From contig NZ_JASAOF010000001.1 of the NCBI RefSeq assembly GCF_029952525.1, positions 62,001 through 126,000 on the forward strand: DNA of 64,000 nucleotides. The letters run 5' to 3'. Below, one piece after another: positions 24,536-33,513 of this stretch; within the stretch, counting starts at the first letter, position 1; every line of letters starts with the position of its first letter. Source of the DNA: Saccharopolyspora ipomoeae. GTDB lineage: Bacteria; Actinomycetota; Actinomycetes; Mycobacteriales; Pseudonocardiaceae. Made by a program: the position numbers and the translations under genes. Below the pieces are notes generated by a model. That model had not been told where the DNA came from. It did not search any database and saw nothing but the letters and a program-made list of their open reading frames with translations.

Positions 24536-24575
24536 AAGTGCCGACGGACGAGACCCGTGATCCTATTCCGCTTCG

Positions 24576-24599
24576 AAGGAGATCGACGGCGATCTCCTT
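24576..24599 (+). promoter_or_regulatory. 5'-leader hairpin of secreted protein 1
   Basis: AAGGAGATCG at 24576-24585 pairs with CGATCTCCTT at 24590-24599 around ACGG. The 3' arm ends in CTCCTT, complementary to the ribosome-binding AAGGAG at about 24617, so two exclusive pairings are possible. A hairpin with different sequence occupies the same place before the paralogue. Confidence 0.5.
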
Positions 24600-24632
24600 T
24601 TCCCCTTGAGTGAACGAAGGAGCTCAATCCGC

Positions 24633-25223
24633 ATGATGCCCCATTTCGGGAAGAAGTCAGCACTTTTCGGCGCGACCGCAGCACTGGCGGCCGCGCCGCT
24701 GCTCGGCGGTCTCCTGACCGCGCAGGCCGCCCCGGCCGCGCCCGACAAGGCGCTGCTGACGTGCGACATGACCGGAACGGCCCAGTTCTCCCCGGCGCTG
24801 TCGGGGAACCCGTTCGGCGCGGCCACCACGATGAAGGTCGAGGGCGAAGCCATCGGCTGCACGCCCTCCGGGAGCTGGGCCGAGGACGTCGAGAGCGCGA
24901 CCTTCAGCGGTGACCTCTCCGGCCGGATGTCGTGCACCTCGCTGCCGCGCGACGTCGGCGGGGACGTCGACATCACCTGGAAGTTCAAGGACGGCAGCAC
25001 CGAGACCAGCAAGGCCAACTTCTCCCTGAAGCTGGAGGGCAACCCGCTCCGGCCCAGCCAGGGGGTCAGCGGCGCGTTCGTCGGCGAGACCGTCGACGGC
25101 GAGTTCCCCGGCACCGAGCACAAGGGCACCGGCAAGTTCGACCTGGCCTCCGCCGCGGGCGGCTGCCTGTCCGGCGGCCTCTCGGAGCTGGACTTCGGCG
25201 GCAAGTACGAACTGAGCCGCTGA
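24633..25223 (+). CDS. Secreted protein of unknown function, tandem paralogue 1
   Basis: A 196-residue exported protein. The signal peptide (KK start, hydrophobic ATAALAAAPLLGGLLTAQA) likely ends near residue 30. The mature protein, about 165 residues, has four cysteines (TCDMTG, IGCTPS, MSCTSLP, GGCLSGG) and looks mainly beta-stranded with repeated acidic/Thr/Gly-rich strands. GAAGGAG precedes two possible ATGs (24633, 24636). About two thirds of residues match the downstream paralogue; the core MSCTSLPRDV plus DVDITWK is nearly identical. No enzyme motif is visible and I do not recognise a named family. Confidence 0.85.
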   Translation: MMPHFGKKSALFGATAALAAAPLLGGLLTAQAAPAAPDKALLTCDMTGTAQFSPALSGNPFGAATTMKVEGEAIGCTPSGSWAEDVESATFSGDLSGRMSCTSLPRDVGGDVDITWKFKDGSTETSKANFSLKLEGNPLRPSQGVSGAFVGETVDGEFPGTEHKGTGKFDLASAAGGCLSGGLSELDFGGKYELSR

Positions 25224-25252
25224 CGGCTGAGCCGGCAGGACCCCTGCGGGAC

Positions 25253-25286
25253 GCGAGGGGCGGGGCGACGGAGCCCCGCCCCTCGC
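25253..25286 (+). terminator. Terminator hairpin of secreted protein 1
   Basis: A perfect 14-bp stem, GCGAGGGGCGGGGC with its complement, around a 6-base loop (25267-25272), about 30 bases after the stop. Almost the same hairpin ends the paralogous unit at 26165-26196. Confidence 0.85.
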
Positions 25287-25431
25287 TGCGCGCCGAGCGG
25301 GCGGAACCAGCGCCGCACCGGCGTTTTTCGAGAACCGCGACGTCTCGTTGATCCGGCGCAGGACCGTACCAACTCGCGAAAACGCTTGCAGCGAAAAGGG
25401 TTCCGGATCAGCGATTCCGCATGGGTAGTGC

Positions 25432-25449
25432 GCTCGATCGTGCGATTCG
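25432..25449 (+). promoter_or_regulatory. Shared upstream element of the duplicated secreted-protein genes (copy 2)
   Basis: GCTCGATCGTGCGATTCG, the counterpart of 24518-24535, placed about 90 bases before the ATG of paralogue 2. Confidence 0.45.
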
Positions 25450-25490
25450 GACTGCTGCACCCGAGCGATCGTGCTGCCATCTGAAACCGG

Positions 25491-25506
25491 AGGACGTCGA
25501 CGTCCT
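25491..25506 (+). promoter_or_regulatory. 5'-leader palindrome of secreted protein 2
   Basis: AGGACGTCGACGTCCT is a perfect 16-base palindrome at the place occupied by the 24576-24599 hairpin in paralogue 1. Both are followed within a few bases by CCCCTTGA and then GAAGGAG. The stem sequence differs while pairing is kept. Confidence 0.5.
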
Positions 25507-25537
25507 TCATCCCCTTGAACGAAGGAGTTCCACGAAG

Positions 25538-26134
25538 ATGCTGTCCCAGTTCACCAAGAAGTCCGCCATCACCGGTGCTGCCGCGGCCCTGGTCGCCGCC
25601 CCGCTGCTCGGCGCCCTGACCGCTCAGGCCGCTCCCTCCCCCGCGCCTGAGGACGCCAAGGCGGTGCTGTCCTGCGACCTGAGCGGAACGGCCGAGTTCG
25701 CACCTGCGCTGTCGGCGAACCCGCTCGGCGAGCAGACCCAGATGAAGGTCTCGGGCGACGCGAAGAACTGCGCCCCCGCCGGCCGCGAGGCCGCCGACGT
25801 GGAGAGCGCGACCTTCTCCGGCGACCTCGCCGGCACGATGTCGTGCACCTCGCTGCCGCGCGACGTCAACGGCGACGTCGACATCACCTGGAAGCTCAAG
25901 GACGGCAGCACCGAGACCAGCAAGGCCAACTTCGCCCTGAACATGGAGGGCGATCTCACCAACCCCGGCCAGCCGGTCACCGGCGCGTTCGAGGGCGAGA
26001 CCACCGACGGCGAGTTCGCCGACGCCAAGCACAAGGGCACCGGCAAGTTCGACATGGCCTCCGCTGCGGGCGGCTGCCTCGCCGGCGGACTCTCCACGCT
26101 CGACTTCGCTGGCGAGTACGAGCTGAGCAAGTGA
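25538..26134 (+). CDS. Secreted protein of unknown function, tandem paralogue 2
   Basis: A 198-residue exported protein paralogous to the gene at 24633. The signal peptide contains AAAALVAAPLLGALTAQA. The mature domain keeps all four cysteines (SCDLSG, NCAPAG, MSCTSLP, GGCLAGG) and the DGSTETSKANF motif. It starts at ATG 25538, 12 bases after GAAGGAG; a longer upstream frame is not credible. Its own promoter-like element and terminator make it a separately transcribed copy. Function unknown; a binding or structural envelope role is possible. Confidence 0.85.
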   Translation: MLSQFTKKSAITGAAAALVAAPLLGALTAQAAPSPAPEDAKAVLSCDLSGTAEFAPALSANPLGEQTQMKVSGDAKNCAPAGREAADVESATFSGDLAGTMSCTSLPRDVNGDVDITWKLKDGSTETSKANFALNMEGDLTNPGQPVTGAFEGETTDGEFADAKHKGTGKFDMASAAGGCLAGGLSTLDFAGEYELSK

Positions 26135-26164
26135 CCTCCTGACACCGGCAGGACCCCCACGGGA

Positions 26165-26196
26165 CGAGGGGCGGGGCAACGAGGCCCCGCCCCTCG
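26165..26196 (+). terminator. Terminator hairpin of secreted protein 2
   Basis: CGAGGGGCGGGGC at 26165-26177 pairs with 26184-26196 around a 6-base loop, about 30 bases past the stop. Sequence and spacing mirror the terminator of paralogue 1. Confidence 0.85.
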
Positions 26197-26212
26197 CTCT
26201 TGCCCATAAATC

Positions 26213-26230
26213 AATCAAGCGTGCTTGATT
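26213..26230. promoter_or_regulatory. Palindromic operator upstream of the acyl-CoA catabolic operon
   Basis: AATCAAGC-GT-GCTTGATT, an 8-bp perfect inverted repeat with a 2-base spacer, begins 48 bases before the first start codon. The form is typical of TetR-family operators. The TetR gene at the operon's end (34774-35376) is the obvious candidate binder. Confidence 0.65.
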
Positions 26231-26260
26231 TTTCTCGCGCTCGGGCTCAGGCTGGTCGGC

Positions 26261-27052
26261 ATGGCCAACGTGGGCGCTCTGCTGGAAGACCTGTGCGCGG
26301 AAGGCGATGAGCTCGACGAGCACGTCGCCGGACTGGACGAGGCGAGGTGGGCGCTCGCCACGCCCGCCGAGGGGTGGACGATCGCGCACCAGATCGCCCA
26401 CCTCGCCTGGACCGACGACGTGGCCCTGCTGTCGGCCACCGATCCCGACGGCTTCGCAGCCGTCGTCGAGAAGGCGATGCAGGACCCGTTCGGGTTCGTC
26501 GACGCCGGGGCCGCCGAGCGGGCCCGCGCGCGGCCCGCCGACCTGCTGTCCACCTGGCGGCTCGGCCGCTCCCGGCTCGCCGAGTCGCTGCGCGGAGTCG
26601 AGAACGGCCGCAAGCTCGCCTGGTTCGGACCGCCGATGGGCGTCGCCTCGATGACCACCGCGCGGCTGATGGAGACCTGGGCGCACGGCCAGGACGTCGC
26701 CGACGCCCTCGGCATCACCCGCACCCCCACCGCGCGGCTGCGCCACGTCGCGCACATCGGCGTGCGCACCCGCGACTTCGCCTACGCCACCCACGGCCAG
26801 AACCCGCCCGCCGAGGAGTTCCGCGTCGAGCTCGTCGGTCCCGGCGGCGAGGCGTGGGAGTGGGGCCCGGCCGACGCCGCGCAGCGGATCACCGGACCCG
26901 CCCTGGACTTCTGCCTGCTCGTCACCCAGCGGCGGCATCGCGACGACCTGGCGATCGAGACCGCCGGCGAGGACGCGGCGCACTGGCTGACCATCGCTCA
27001 GGCCTTCGCCGGCGCACCCGGCAAGGGCAGGGAGGCGGGCCAGCACTCATGA
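26261..27052 (+). CDS. TIGR03084-type protein (mycothiol-dependent maleylpyruvate isomerase fold)
   Basis: A 263-residue protein with an N-terminal DinB-like four-helix metal-binding domain: [15 protein letters not shown] near residues 38-52 and [17 protein letters not shown] near 136-152 supply the His/Glu triad. A C-terminal domain includes [15 protein letters not shown]. Such proteins accompany acyl-CoA carboxylase/AtuA operons in actinomycetes; their chemistry is not established. ATG 26261 is preferred to a TTG upstream because the upstream TTG lies inside the operator. It overlaps the AtuA-like gene by 4 bases. Confidence 0.82.
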   Translation: MANVGALLEDLCAEGDELDEHVAGLDEARWALATPAEGWTIAHQIAHLAWTDDVALLSATDPDGFAAVVEKAMQDPFGFVDAGAAERARARPADLLSTWRLGRSRLAESLRGVENGRKLAWFGPPMGVASMTTARLMETWAHGQDVADALGITRTPTARLRHVAHIGVRTRDFAYATHGQNPPAEEFRVELVGPGGEAWEWGPADAAQRITGPALDFCLLVTQRRHRDDLAIETAGEDAAHWLTIAQAFAGAPGKGREAGQHS

Positions 27053-28770
27053 TCGGCACCGACCCCGAGCTGCTGCGCGTCGGCAACTGCTCCGGCTTCT
27101 ACGGCGACCGGTTCTCGGCCATGCGCGAGATGCTCACCGGCGGCGAGCTGGACGTGCTCACCGGCGACTACCTCGCCGAGCTGACCATGCTCATCCTCGG
27201 CCGCGACCGGCTCAAGGACCCCGATCTGGGGTACGCCAAGACGTTCCTGCGCCAGCTGGAGGACTGCCTCGGAATCGCCGCCGAGCGCGGCGTGCGGATC
27301 GTGGCCAACGCGGGCGGCGCCAACCCGGCGAGCCTGGCAGCCCGGATCCGGGAGCTCACCGCGCGGCTCGGCCTGGACGTCTCGGTCGCGCACGTCGAGG
27401 GTGACGACCTCACCGCCCGCGCAGCCGAGCTCGATCTCGGCTCTCCCCTGGTCGCCAACGCCTACCTGGGCTGCTGGGGGATCGTGGAGTGCCTGAACTC
27501 CGGCGCCGACGTGGTGGTCACCGGCCGGGTCACCGACGCCTCGGTCATCGTCGGACCCGCCGCGGCGCACTTCGGCTGGGAGCGAACGGATTTCGACGCG
27601 CTGGCCGGGGCCGTGGCGGCCGGGCACGTCATCGAGTGCGGGACGCAGGCCACCGGGGGCAACTACTCGTTCTTCACCGAGATCGCCGACCTGACACGGC
27701 CGGGCTTCCCCCTCGCCGAGCTGCGGCGCGACGGCTCCAGCGTGATCACCAAGCACCCGGGCACGGGCGGCGCGGTCACCGTCGACACCGTGACGGCGCA
27801 GCTGATGTACGAGATCCAGGACGAGCGCTACGCCGGCCCCGACGTCACCACGCGGCTGGACACCATCGACGTCTCCCAGGACGGCGAGGACCGGGTGCTG
27901 CTGCGCGGCACGCGCGGCGAGGCACCACCGCCGGAGCTGAAGGTCTCGCTGAACACCCTCGGCGGCTTCCGCAACGAGGTGGACTTCGTGCTCACCGGTC
28001 TCGACATCGAGGCCAAGGCCGAGCTCGCCCGGCGCCAGCTCGAAGCCGGGCTCACCCGGCGACCCGCCGAGCTGACCTGGACCCTGTCCCGGCTGGACCG
28101 CCCCGACGCCGACACCGAGGAGCGCGCCAGCGCCATCCTGCGCTGCGTCGCCCGCGATCCCGACCAGGACGTGGTCGGGCGCGCGTTCTCCAACGTCGCC
28201 GTCGAGATGGCCCTGGCCAGCTACCCCGGCTTCAGCCTCACCAGCGTCCCGGGCAAGGCCTCCCCCTGCGGCGTCTTCACCGCCGGGTACGTCGATCCGG
28301 CCCGGGTCCCCCACGTCGCGGTCCTCCCCGACGGAGAACGGGTCGACGTCCCTCCCGTTTCCGAGGTGGGGGAAGTTTTCATGAAAACTTCCCCCACCCC
28401 ACCACCAGGACCGGAACCCGAACCACTTTCAGACGGACCCACCCGCAGGGTCCCGCTGGGGACGTTCGTCGCGGCGCGCAGCGGGGACAAGGGCGGCAAC
28501 GCCAACATCGGTGTCTGGGTGCGCACCGAGCAGCAGTGGCGCTGGCTCGCGCACGCGCTCACCGTCGAGAAGGTGCGCGAGCTGCTGCCGGAGGCCGCCG
28601 AGCTGGCGATCACGCGGACCGCGCTGCCCAACCTGCGCGCGCTGAACTTCGTCGTCGAGGGAATCCTCGGCGACGGCGCGGCGTCCCAGGCCCGATTCGA
28701 CCCCCAGGCCAAGGGACTCGGCGAATGGCTCCGGTCCCGGCACATCGACATCCCGGAGGCGCTGCTGTGA
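27049..28770 (+). CDS. AtuA-like (DUF1446) acyl-CoA catabolism protein
   Basis: A 573-residue protein. The N-terminal AtuA domain (about residues 5-430) starts with [13 protein letters not shown] and includes [25 protein letters not shown] and THGGNYSFF-like [16 protein letters not shown]-terminal small domain begins near residue 465 with [21 protein letters not shown]. AtuA is needed for acyclic-terpene catabolism in Pseudomonas, but its reaction is unknown. The linker (about residues 439-450) is encoded by a 34-bp perfect palindrome. The ATG and stop both overlap neighbouring genes by 4 bases. Confidence 0.88.
   Translation: MIGTDPELLRVGNCSGFYGDRFSAMREMLTGGELDVLTGDYLAELTMLILGRDRLKDPDLGYAKTFLRQLEDCLGIAAERGVRIVANAGGANPASLAARIRELTARLGLDVSVAHVEGDDLTARAAELDLGSPLVANAYLGCWGIVECLNSGADVVVTGRVTDASVIVGPAAAHFGWERTDFDALAGAVAAGHVIECGTQATGGNYSFFTEIADLTRPGFPLAELRRDGSSVITKHPGTGGAVTVDTVTAQLMYEIQDERYAGPDVTTRLDTIDVSQDGEDRVLLRGTRGEAPPPELKVSLNTLGGFRNEVDFVLTGLDIEAKAELARRQLEAGLTRRPAELTWTLSRLDRPDADTEERASAILRCVARDPDQDVVGRAFSNVAVEMALASYPGFSLTSVPGKASPCGVFTAGYVDPARVPHVAVLPDGERVDVPPVSEVGEVFMKTSPTPPPGPEPEPLSDGPTRRVPLGTFVAARSGDKGGNANIGVWVRTEQQWRWLAHALTVEKVRELLPEAAELAITRTALPNLRALNFVVEGILGDGAASQARFDPQAKGLGEWLRSRHIDIPEALL
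28365..28398. repeat. 34-bp perfect palindrome inside the AtuA-like gene
   Basis: The left half ends ...GGGGGAAGTTTTCA and the right half is its exact complement, with no spacer (centre between 28381 and 28382). It encodes the [11 protein letters not shown] linker between the two domains, where local codon choice (TTT, TTC, AAA) departs from the surrounding GC-rich pattern. Confidence 0.85.
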
Positions 28771-29915
28771 ACCCGTGGGACACCGACGAGCGGCGGGGGT
28801 TGCGCGAGACCGCGCGGCGCTTCACCGAGAACGAGATCCTGCCGCACCAGGACGAGTGGGAGCGCGCGGGCGCGTTGCCGCGGTCGCTGCACGAGAAGGC
28901 CGGTGCGCTGGGGCTTCTCGGCGCGGCGCTGCCCACCGACGTCGGCGGGGGCGGCGGTGACCTCATCGACGCGGCCGTCATCGCCGAGGAGATGCACCAC
29001 GCGGGCGTTTCCGGCGGCACCTTCGCCTCGCTGTTCACCTGCGGCATCGCCGTCCCGCACATGGCCGCCGCCGGAGACGCCGCGCAGATCGAGCGCTGGG
29101 TGAAGCCGACGCTGGCCGGCCGCAAGATCGGTTCGCTGGCCATCACCGAGCCCGGCGGCGGGTCCGACGTCGGGCACCTGCGCACCCGCGCCGACCGCGA
29201 CGGCGACCACTACGTGGTCAACGGCGCCAAGACGTTCATCACCTCAGGCTGCCGCGCCGACTACGTCGTCACCGCCGTGCGCACCGGCGACGACGGCGCG
29301 GGCGGGGTGTCGCTGCTGGTCGTCGAGAAGGGTTCGCCGGGTTTCACCGTCTCCCGCAAGCTGGAGAAGATGGGCTGGCACGCCTCCGACACCGCCGAGC
29401 TGGCCTTCACCGACGTCCGCGTTCCCGCCGAGAACCTGGTGGGGCCGGAGAACTCCGGGTTCCTGCAAATCGCCCAGGCGTTCCTCAGCGAGCGCCTGTC
29501 GCTGGCGGTGCAGGCCTACGCCGGGGCCCAGCGCTGCCTGGACCTGGCCGAGCAGTGGTGCCGCGACCGGGAGACCTTCGGGCGCGCGCTGATCACCCGG
29601 CAGTCCGTGCAGAACACGCTCACCGAGATGGCCCGCAAGATCGACGTCGCCCGCGTCTACGCGCGACGGCTGGCCGAGCGGGCAGTCGCCGGTGAGCAGG
29701 ACCTGACCGTCGAGGTGTGCTTCGCCAAGAACACCGCGGTGGAGGCGGGCGAATGGGTGGCGCACCAGGCGCTGCAGCTGTTCGGCGGGCTCGGCTACAT
29801 GCGCGAGTCCGAGGTCGAGCGCCAGTACCGGGACATGCGCATCCTCGGCATCGGCGGCGGCACCACCGAGATCATGACCGGACTGGCGGCGAACCGATTG
29901 GGGTATCGAGCGTGA
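28767..29915 (+). CDS. Acyl-CoA dehydrogenase (first of operon)
   Basis: A 382-residue FAD dehydrogenase. SLAITEPGGGSDVGHL and NGAKTFITSG give the FAD-contact segments, and FGGLGYMRESEVERQYRD and GGGTTEIMTG the C-terminal ones. It probably makes the alpha,beta-unsaturated acyl-CoA that the following carboxylase uses, as in isovaleryl-CoA or citronellyl-CoA degradation. Starts at GTG 28767 (GTGA overlap) and ends overlapping the carboxyltransferase start. Confidence 0.92.
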   Translation: MNPWDTDERRGLRETARRFTENEILPHQDEWERAGALPRSLHEKAGALGLLGAALPTDVGGGGGDLIDAAVIAEEMHHAGVSGGTFASLFTCGIAVPHMAAAGDAAQIERWVKPTLAGRKIGSLAITEPGGGSDVGHLRTRADRDGDHYVVNGAKTFITSGCRADYVVTAVRTGDDGAGGVSLLVVEKGSPGFTVSRKLEKMGWHASDTAELAFTDVRVPAENLVGPENSGFLQIAQAFLSERLSLAVQAYAGAQRCLDLAEQWCRDRETFGRALITRQSVQNTLTEMARKIDVARVYARRLAERAVAGEQDLTVEVCFAKNTAVEAGEWVAHQALQLFGGLGYMRESEVERQYRDMRILGIGGGTTEIMTGLAANRLGYRA

Positions 29916-31510
29916 CGATCGTGAAGTCCGCACTGGACACGAGTTCCGGCGACTACGCCGACGCCGCGAAGGCGATGGTCGACAAGATCGCCGAGATCGA
30001 CGAGGCGCACGCCACGGCGCTGGCAGGCGGCGGCCCGTCGAAGGTCGAACGGCACCGCAACCGCGGGAAGCTCACCGCCCGGGAGCGCATCGAGCTGCTC
30101 ATCGACGAGGACTCGCCGTTCCTCGAACTGTGCCCGCTGGCCGCCTGGGGCAGCGACTTCCAGGTGGGCGCCTCGGTGGTCACCGGCATCGGCGTGGTCG
30201 AAGGCGTCGAGTGCATGATCGTGGCCAACGACCCGACCGTGCGCGGCGGCACCTCCAACCCGTGGACGCTGCGCAAGTCGTTGCGCGCCAACGAGATCGC
30301 CGAGAAGAACCGGCTGCCGGTGATCTCGCTGGTGGAGTCCGGCGGCGCGGACCTGCCGACGCAGAAGGAGGTGTTCATCCCGGGCGGCGCGCTATTCCGC
30401 GACCTCACGCGGCTCTCGGCGCAGGGGATTCCCACGATCGCCCTGGTCTTCGGCAACTCCACGGCCGGGGGCGCCTACATCCCCGGCATGTCCGACCACA
30501 CGGTGATGGTCAAGGAGCGCTCGAAGGTGTTCCTCGGCGGGCCGCCGCTGGTGAAGATGGCCACCGGGGAGGACGCCGACGACGAGTCGCTGGGCGGCGC
30601 CGACATGCACGCCACCACCTCCGGCCTGGCGGACCACTTCGCGGTCGACGAACCGGACGCGCTGCGGCTGGGCCGCTCCATCGTCAAACGCCTGAACTGG
30701 AGCAAGAAGGGCCCGGTCCCGCGCACCGAGGTGCGCGACCCGCGCTTCTCGCCCGAGGAGCTGCTGGGCGTGGTGCCCGCGGACCTGAAGGTGCCGTTCG
30801 ACCCGCGCGAGGTGATCGCGCGCGTCGTCGACGACTCCGACTTCGACGAGTTCAAACCGCGCTACGGCTCCAGCCTGGTGACCGGGTGGGCGGAGCTGCA
30901 CGGCTACCCCGTCGGCATCCTCGCCAACGCGCGCGGCGTGCTGTTCTCGGAGGAATCGCAGAAGGCCACCCAGTTCATCCAGCTGGCCAACCGCGCCGAG
31001 ACGCCCCTGCTGTTCCTGCACAACACCACCGGCTACATGGTGGGTGCCGAGTACGAGCAGGGCGGCATCATCAAGCACGGCGCGATGATGATCAACGCGG
31101 TGTCCAACAGCAAGGTCCCGCACATCTCGCTGCTCATGGGCGCCTCCTACGGCGCCGGGCACTACGGCATGTGCGGGCGCGCCTACGACCCGCGGTTCCT
31201 TTTCTCCTGGCCCAGCGCGAAGTCCGCGGTGATGGGCCCGGCGCAGCTCGCCGGGGTGATCTCGATCGTCGGCCGCGCCGCCGCCGAGGCCAAGGGCCAG
31301 CCGTTCGACGAGGCCGGTGACGCCGCGATGCGGGAAGCGGTGGAGAACCAGATCGAAGCCGAGTCGCTGCCGATGTTCCTGTCCGGACGGCTCTACGACG
31401 ACGGAGTCATCGACCCGCGCGACACCCGCACGGTGCTGGGGATGTGCCTGTCGGCCATCCACAACGCCCCGATCGAAGGCGCCGAGAACTTCGGCGTCTT
31501 CCGGATGTGA
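29912..31510 (+). CDS. Acyl-CoA carboxylase, carboxyltransferase (beta) subunit
   Basis: A 532-residue carboxyltransferase that moves CO2 from biotin to an acyl-CoA. GKLTARERIELLIDE near residues 50-64 opens the domain; VFGNSTAGGAYIPGMSD and MGASYGAGHYGMCGRAYDPRF supply the two oxyanion-type loops. The second loop is of the methylcrotonyl/geranyl-CoA carboxylase kind, rather than the propionyl type. It starts at GTG 29912 with a 4-base overlap; the biotin-carrying partner follows after 11 bases. Confidence 0.92.
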   Translation: MTIVKSALDTSSGDYADAAKAMVDKIAEIDEAHATALAGGGPSKVERHRNRGKLTARERIELLIDEDSPFLELCPLAAWGSDFQVGASVVTGIGVVEGVECMIVANDPTVRGGTSNPWTLRKSLRANEIAEKNRLPVISLVESGGADLPTQKEVFIPGGALFRDLTRLSAQGIPTIALVFGNSTAGGAYIPGMSDHTVMVKERSKVFLGGPPLVKMATGEDADDESLGGADMHATTSGLADHFAVDEPDALRLGRSIVKRLNWSKKGPVPRTEVRDPRFSPEELLGVVPADLKVPFDPREVIARVVDDSDFDEFKPRYGSSLVTGWAELHGYPVGILANARGVLFSEESQKATQFIQLANRAETPLLFLHNTTGYMVGAEYEQGGIIKHGAMMINAVSNSKVPHISLLMGASYGAGHYGMCGRAYDPRFLFSWPSAKSAVMGPAQLAGVISIVGRAAAEAKGQPFDEAGDAAMREAVENQIEAESLPMFLSGRLYDDGVIDPRDTRTVLGMCLSAIHNAPIEGAENFGVFRM

Positions 31511-31521
31511 GGTCCCACGCG

Positions 31522-33513
31522 ATGATCACCAACGTTCTGGTCGCCAATCGCGGTGAGATCGCCCGGCGGGTGTTCGCGACCGCCCGCCGCATGGGCCTGT
31601 CCACCACGGCCGTGTTCTCCGACCCCGACGCGGCCGCGCCGCACGTCGGCGAGGCCGACGCCGCGATCCGGCTGCCCGGCGACACCCCCGCCGAGACCTA
31701 CCTGCGGGCCGAGCGGCTCGTTCAGGCAGCGCGGGCGGCCGGCGCCGACGCGGTGCACCCCGGCTACGGGTTCCTGTCCGAGAACGCCGCGTTCGCCCAA
31801 GCGGTCTCCGACGCCGGGCTGACCTGGGTGGGCCCGCCGGTCAAGGCCATCGAGTCGATGGGCTCGAAGGTCGAGGCCAAGGCCCTGATGTCCGACGCCG
31901 GGGTGCCGGTGCTCGCCGAGCTCGACCCGTCCTCGGTCACCGACGACGACCTGCCCGTGCTCATCAAGGCCTCCGCCGGGGGCGGCGGGCGCGGCATGCG
32001 GGTGGTGCGGGAACTCGCCGAGCTGCCCGAGCAGATCGACGCCGCGCGCCGCGAAGCCGAGTCCGCCTTCGGCGACCCGACGGTGTTCTGCGAGCGCTAC
32101 CTGGAGACCGGCCACCACATCGAGGTGCAGGTCCTGGCCGATCGGCACGGGGCGGTGTGGGCGCTGGGCGAGCGGGAGTGCTCGATCCAGCGCAGGCACC
32201 AGAAGGTCGTCGAGGAAGCCCCGTCTCCGCTGGTGGAGCGCACACCCGGAATGCGGGAGCGGCTGTTCGAAGCGGCGCGGCTGGCGGCAGCGGCCATCGG
32301 GTACGAGGGCGCGGGCACCGTCGAGTTCCTGGCCGACGAGCAAGGCGAGTTCTTCTTCCTGGAGATGAACACCCGGCTGCAGGTGGAGCACCCGGTCACC
32401 GAGAACACCACCGGGCTCGACCTGGTGCGGATGCAGCTGCAGATCGCCGACGGCCACGCCCTGCCCGCCGAACCGCCCGCGTCCCAAGGGCATTCGATCG
32501 AGGTCCGGCTCTACGCCGAGGACCCGGCGCAGGACTGGCGCCCGCAGAGCGGCACCCTGCAACGGCTCGAGGTCCCGGGCACCGCAGCGGAGTTCGCGGT
32601 GCTGGACGCGCCGGGCGTCCGGCTGGACTCCGGTGTCGCCGACGGCGACGCGGTGAGCATCCACTACGACCCGATGCTGGCCAAGGTCATCTCCCGCGGC
32701 GACAGCCGCGAGGAGGCGGCGCGGCTGCTGGCGGCGAGCCTGTCCCGGGCGAAGATCCACGGCCTGGTCACCAACCGCGACCTGCTGGTCCGGGTGCTGC
32801 GGCACCCCGCGTTCCTGGCCGGGGACACCGACACCGCGTTCTTCGACCGGCACGGCCTGGCCGCCCTGGCCCGGCCGCTGGCCACCGACGACGCCGTCGC
32901 GCTCTCGGCGGTCGCCGCCGCGCTGGCCGCCGCGGCCGAGAACCGCCGCACCGCGCGGGCTCTCGGCGGGTTCCCGTCGGGCTGGCGGAACCTGCCATCG
33001 GTCTCGCAGACCAAGACCTACACCAGCGGCGATCGCGAGATCGAGGTGTCCTACCTCGCCAAGCGCACCGGTGCGGAGGTCGCCGACCACCCCGGGCTGG
33101 CGCTGGTGGAGGCCACCCCGACCCGCGTCGTCCTCGACGTCCCGGGCGAGCACGGGGCGCTGCGGCGGAGCTTCGACGTCGCCCGCCACGGCGAGCACGT
33201 CCACGTCGACTCCCCGCTGGGGCCGGTCGCGCTGGTGCGCACCCCGCGCTTCACCGACCCCGCCGAACGCGTCAGCGAGGGATCGCTGCTGGCGCCGATG
33301 CCCGGCAAGGTCGTCCGGCTGGCCGCCGCCCCCGGCGACCAGGTCGCCGCGGGACAGCCGCTGCTGTGGCTGGAGGCGATGAAGATGGAGCACACCGTCG
33401 CCGCGCCGACCGACGGCGTGCTCGCCGAGCTCAACGTCACCGCAGGTCAGCAGGTCGAGGTGGGAACCGTGCTGGCCGTGGTCGACGCCCCCGACACCGA
33501 GGAGAAGGCATGA
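31522..33513 (+). CDS. Acyl-CoA carboxylase, biotin carboxylase/biotin carrier (alpha) subunit
   Basis: A 663-residue protein with biotin carboxylase N-terminal (ITNVLVANRGEIARRV), ATP-grasp (KASAGGGGRGMRVV near 149-162; EMNTRLQVEHPVTE) and C-terminal lobes. A linker domain follows, then a biotinyl domain with the attachment lysine in EAMKMEH near residue 621. It carboxylates its own biotin with ATP and bicarbonate for the beta subunit. This full-length arrangement is that of methylcrotonyl- or geranyl-CoA carboxylases. It requires biotin, made by the locus at 61-64 kb. Confidence 0.93.
   Translation: MITNVLVANRGEIARRVFATARRMGLSTTAVFSDPDAAAPHVGEADAAIRLPGDTPAETYLRAERLVQAARAAGADAVHPGYGFLSENAAFAQAVSDAGLTWVGPPVKAIESMGSKVEAKALMSDAGVPVLAELDPSSVTDDDLPVLIKASAGGGGRGMRVVRELAELPEQIDAARREAESAFGDPTVFCERYLETGHHIEVQVLADRHGAVWALGERECSIQRRHQKVVEEAPSPLVERTPGMRERLFEAARLAAAAIGYEGAGTVEFLADEQGEFFFLEMNTRLQVEHPVTENTTGLDLVRMQLQIADGHALPAEPPASQGHSIEVRLYAEDPAQDWRPQSGTLQRLEVPGTAAEFAVLDAPGVRLDSGVADGDAVSIHYDPMLAKVISRGDSREEAARLLAASLSRAKIHGLVTNRDLLVRVLRHPAFLAGDTDTAFFDRHGLAALARPLATDDAVALSAVAAALAAAAENRRTARALGGFPSGWRNLPSVSQTKTYTSGDREIEVSYLAKRTGAEVADHPGLALVEATPTRVVLDVPGEHGALRRSFDVARHGEHVHVDSPLGPVALVRTPRFTDPAERVSEGSLLAPMPGKVVRLAAAPGDQVAAGQPLLWLEAMKMEHTVAAPTDGVLAELNVTAGQQVEVGTVLAVVDAPDTEEKA

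Larger units (their letters stand above)
25224..25537. other. 314-base gap between the duplicated secreted-protein genes
   Basis: Holds the terminator of copy 1 (25253-25286), then unremarkable sequence, then the shared upstream element (25432-25449), a second CGATCGTGC at about 25465, a palindromic leader hairpin (25491-25506) and the GAAGGAG ribosome-binding site of copy 2. No gene is visible. Confidence 0.6.

Noticed and set aside
24633-26134. Secreted paralogues as MPT63-like immunoprotective antigens
   Set aside because: Size and beta-rich look are similar, but I see no specific conserved motif to justify that family, so they are left as unknown.
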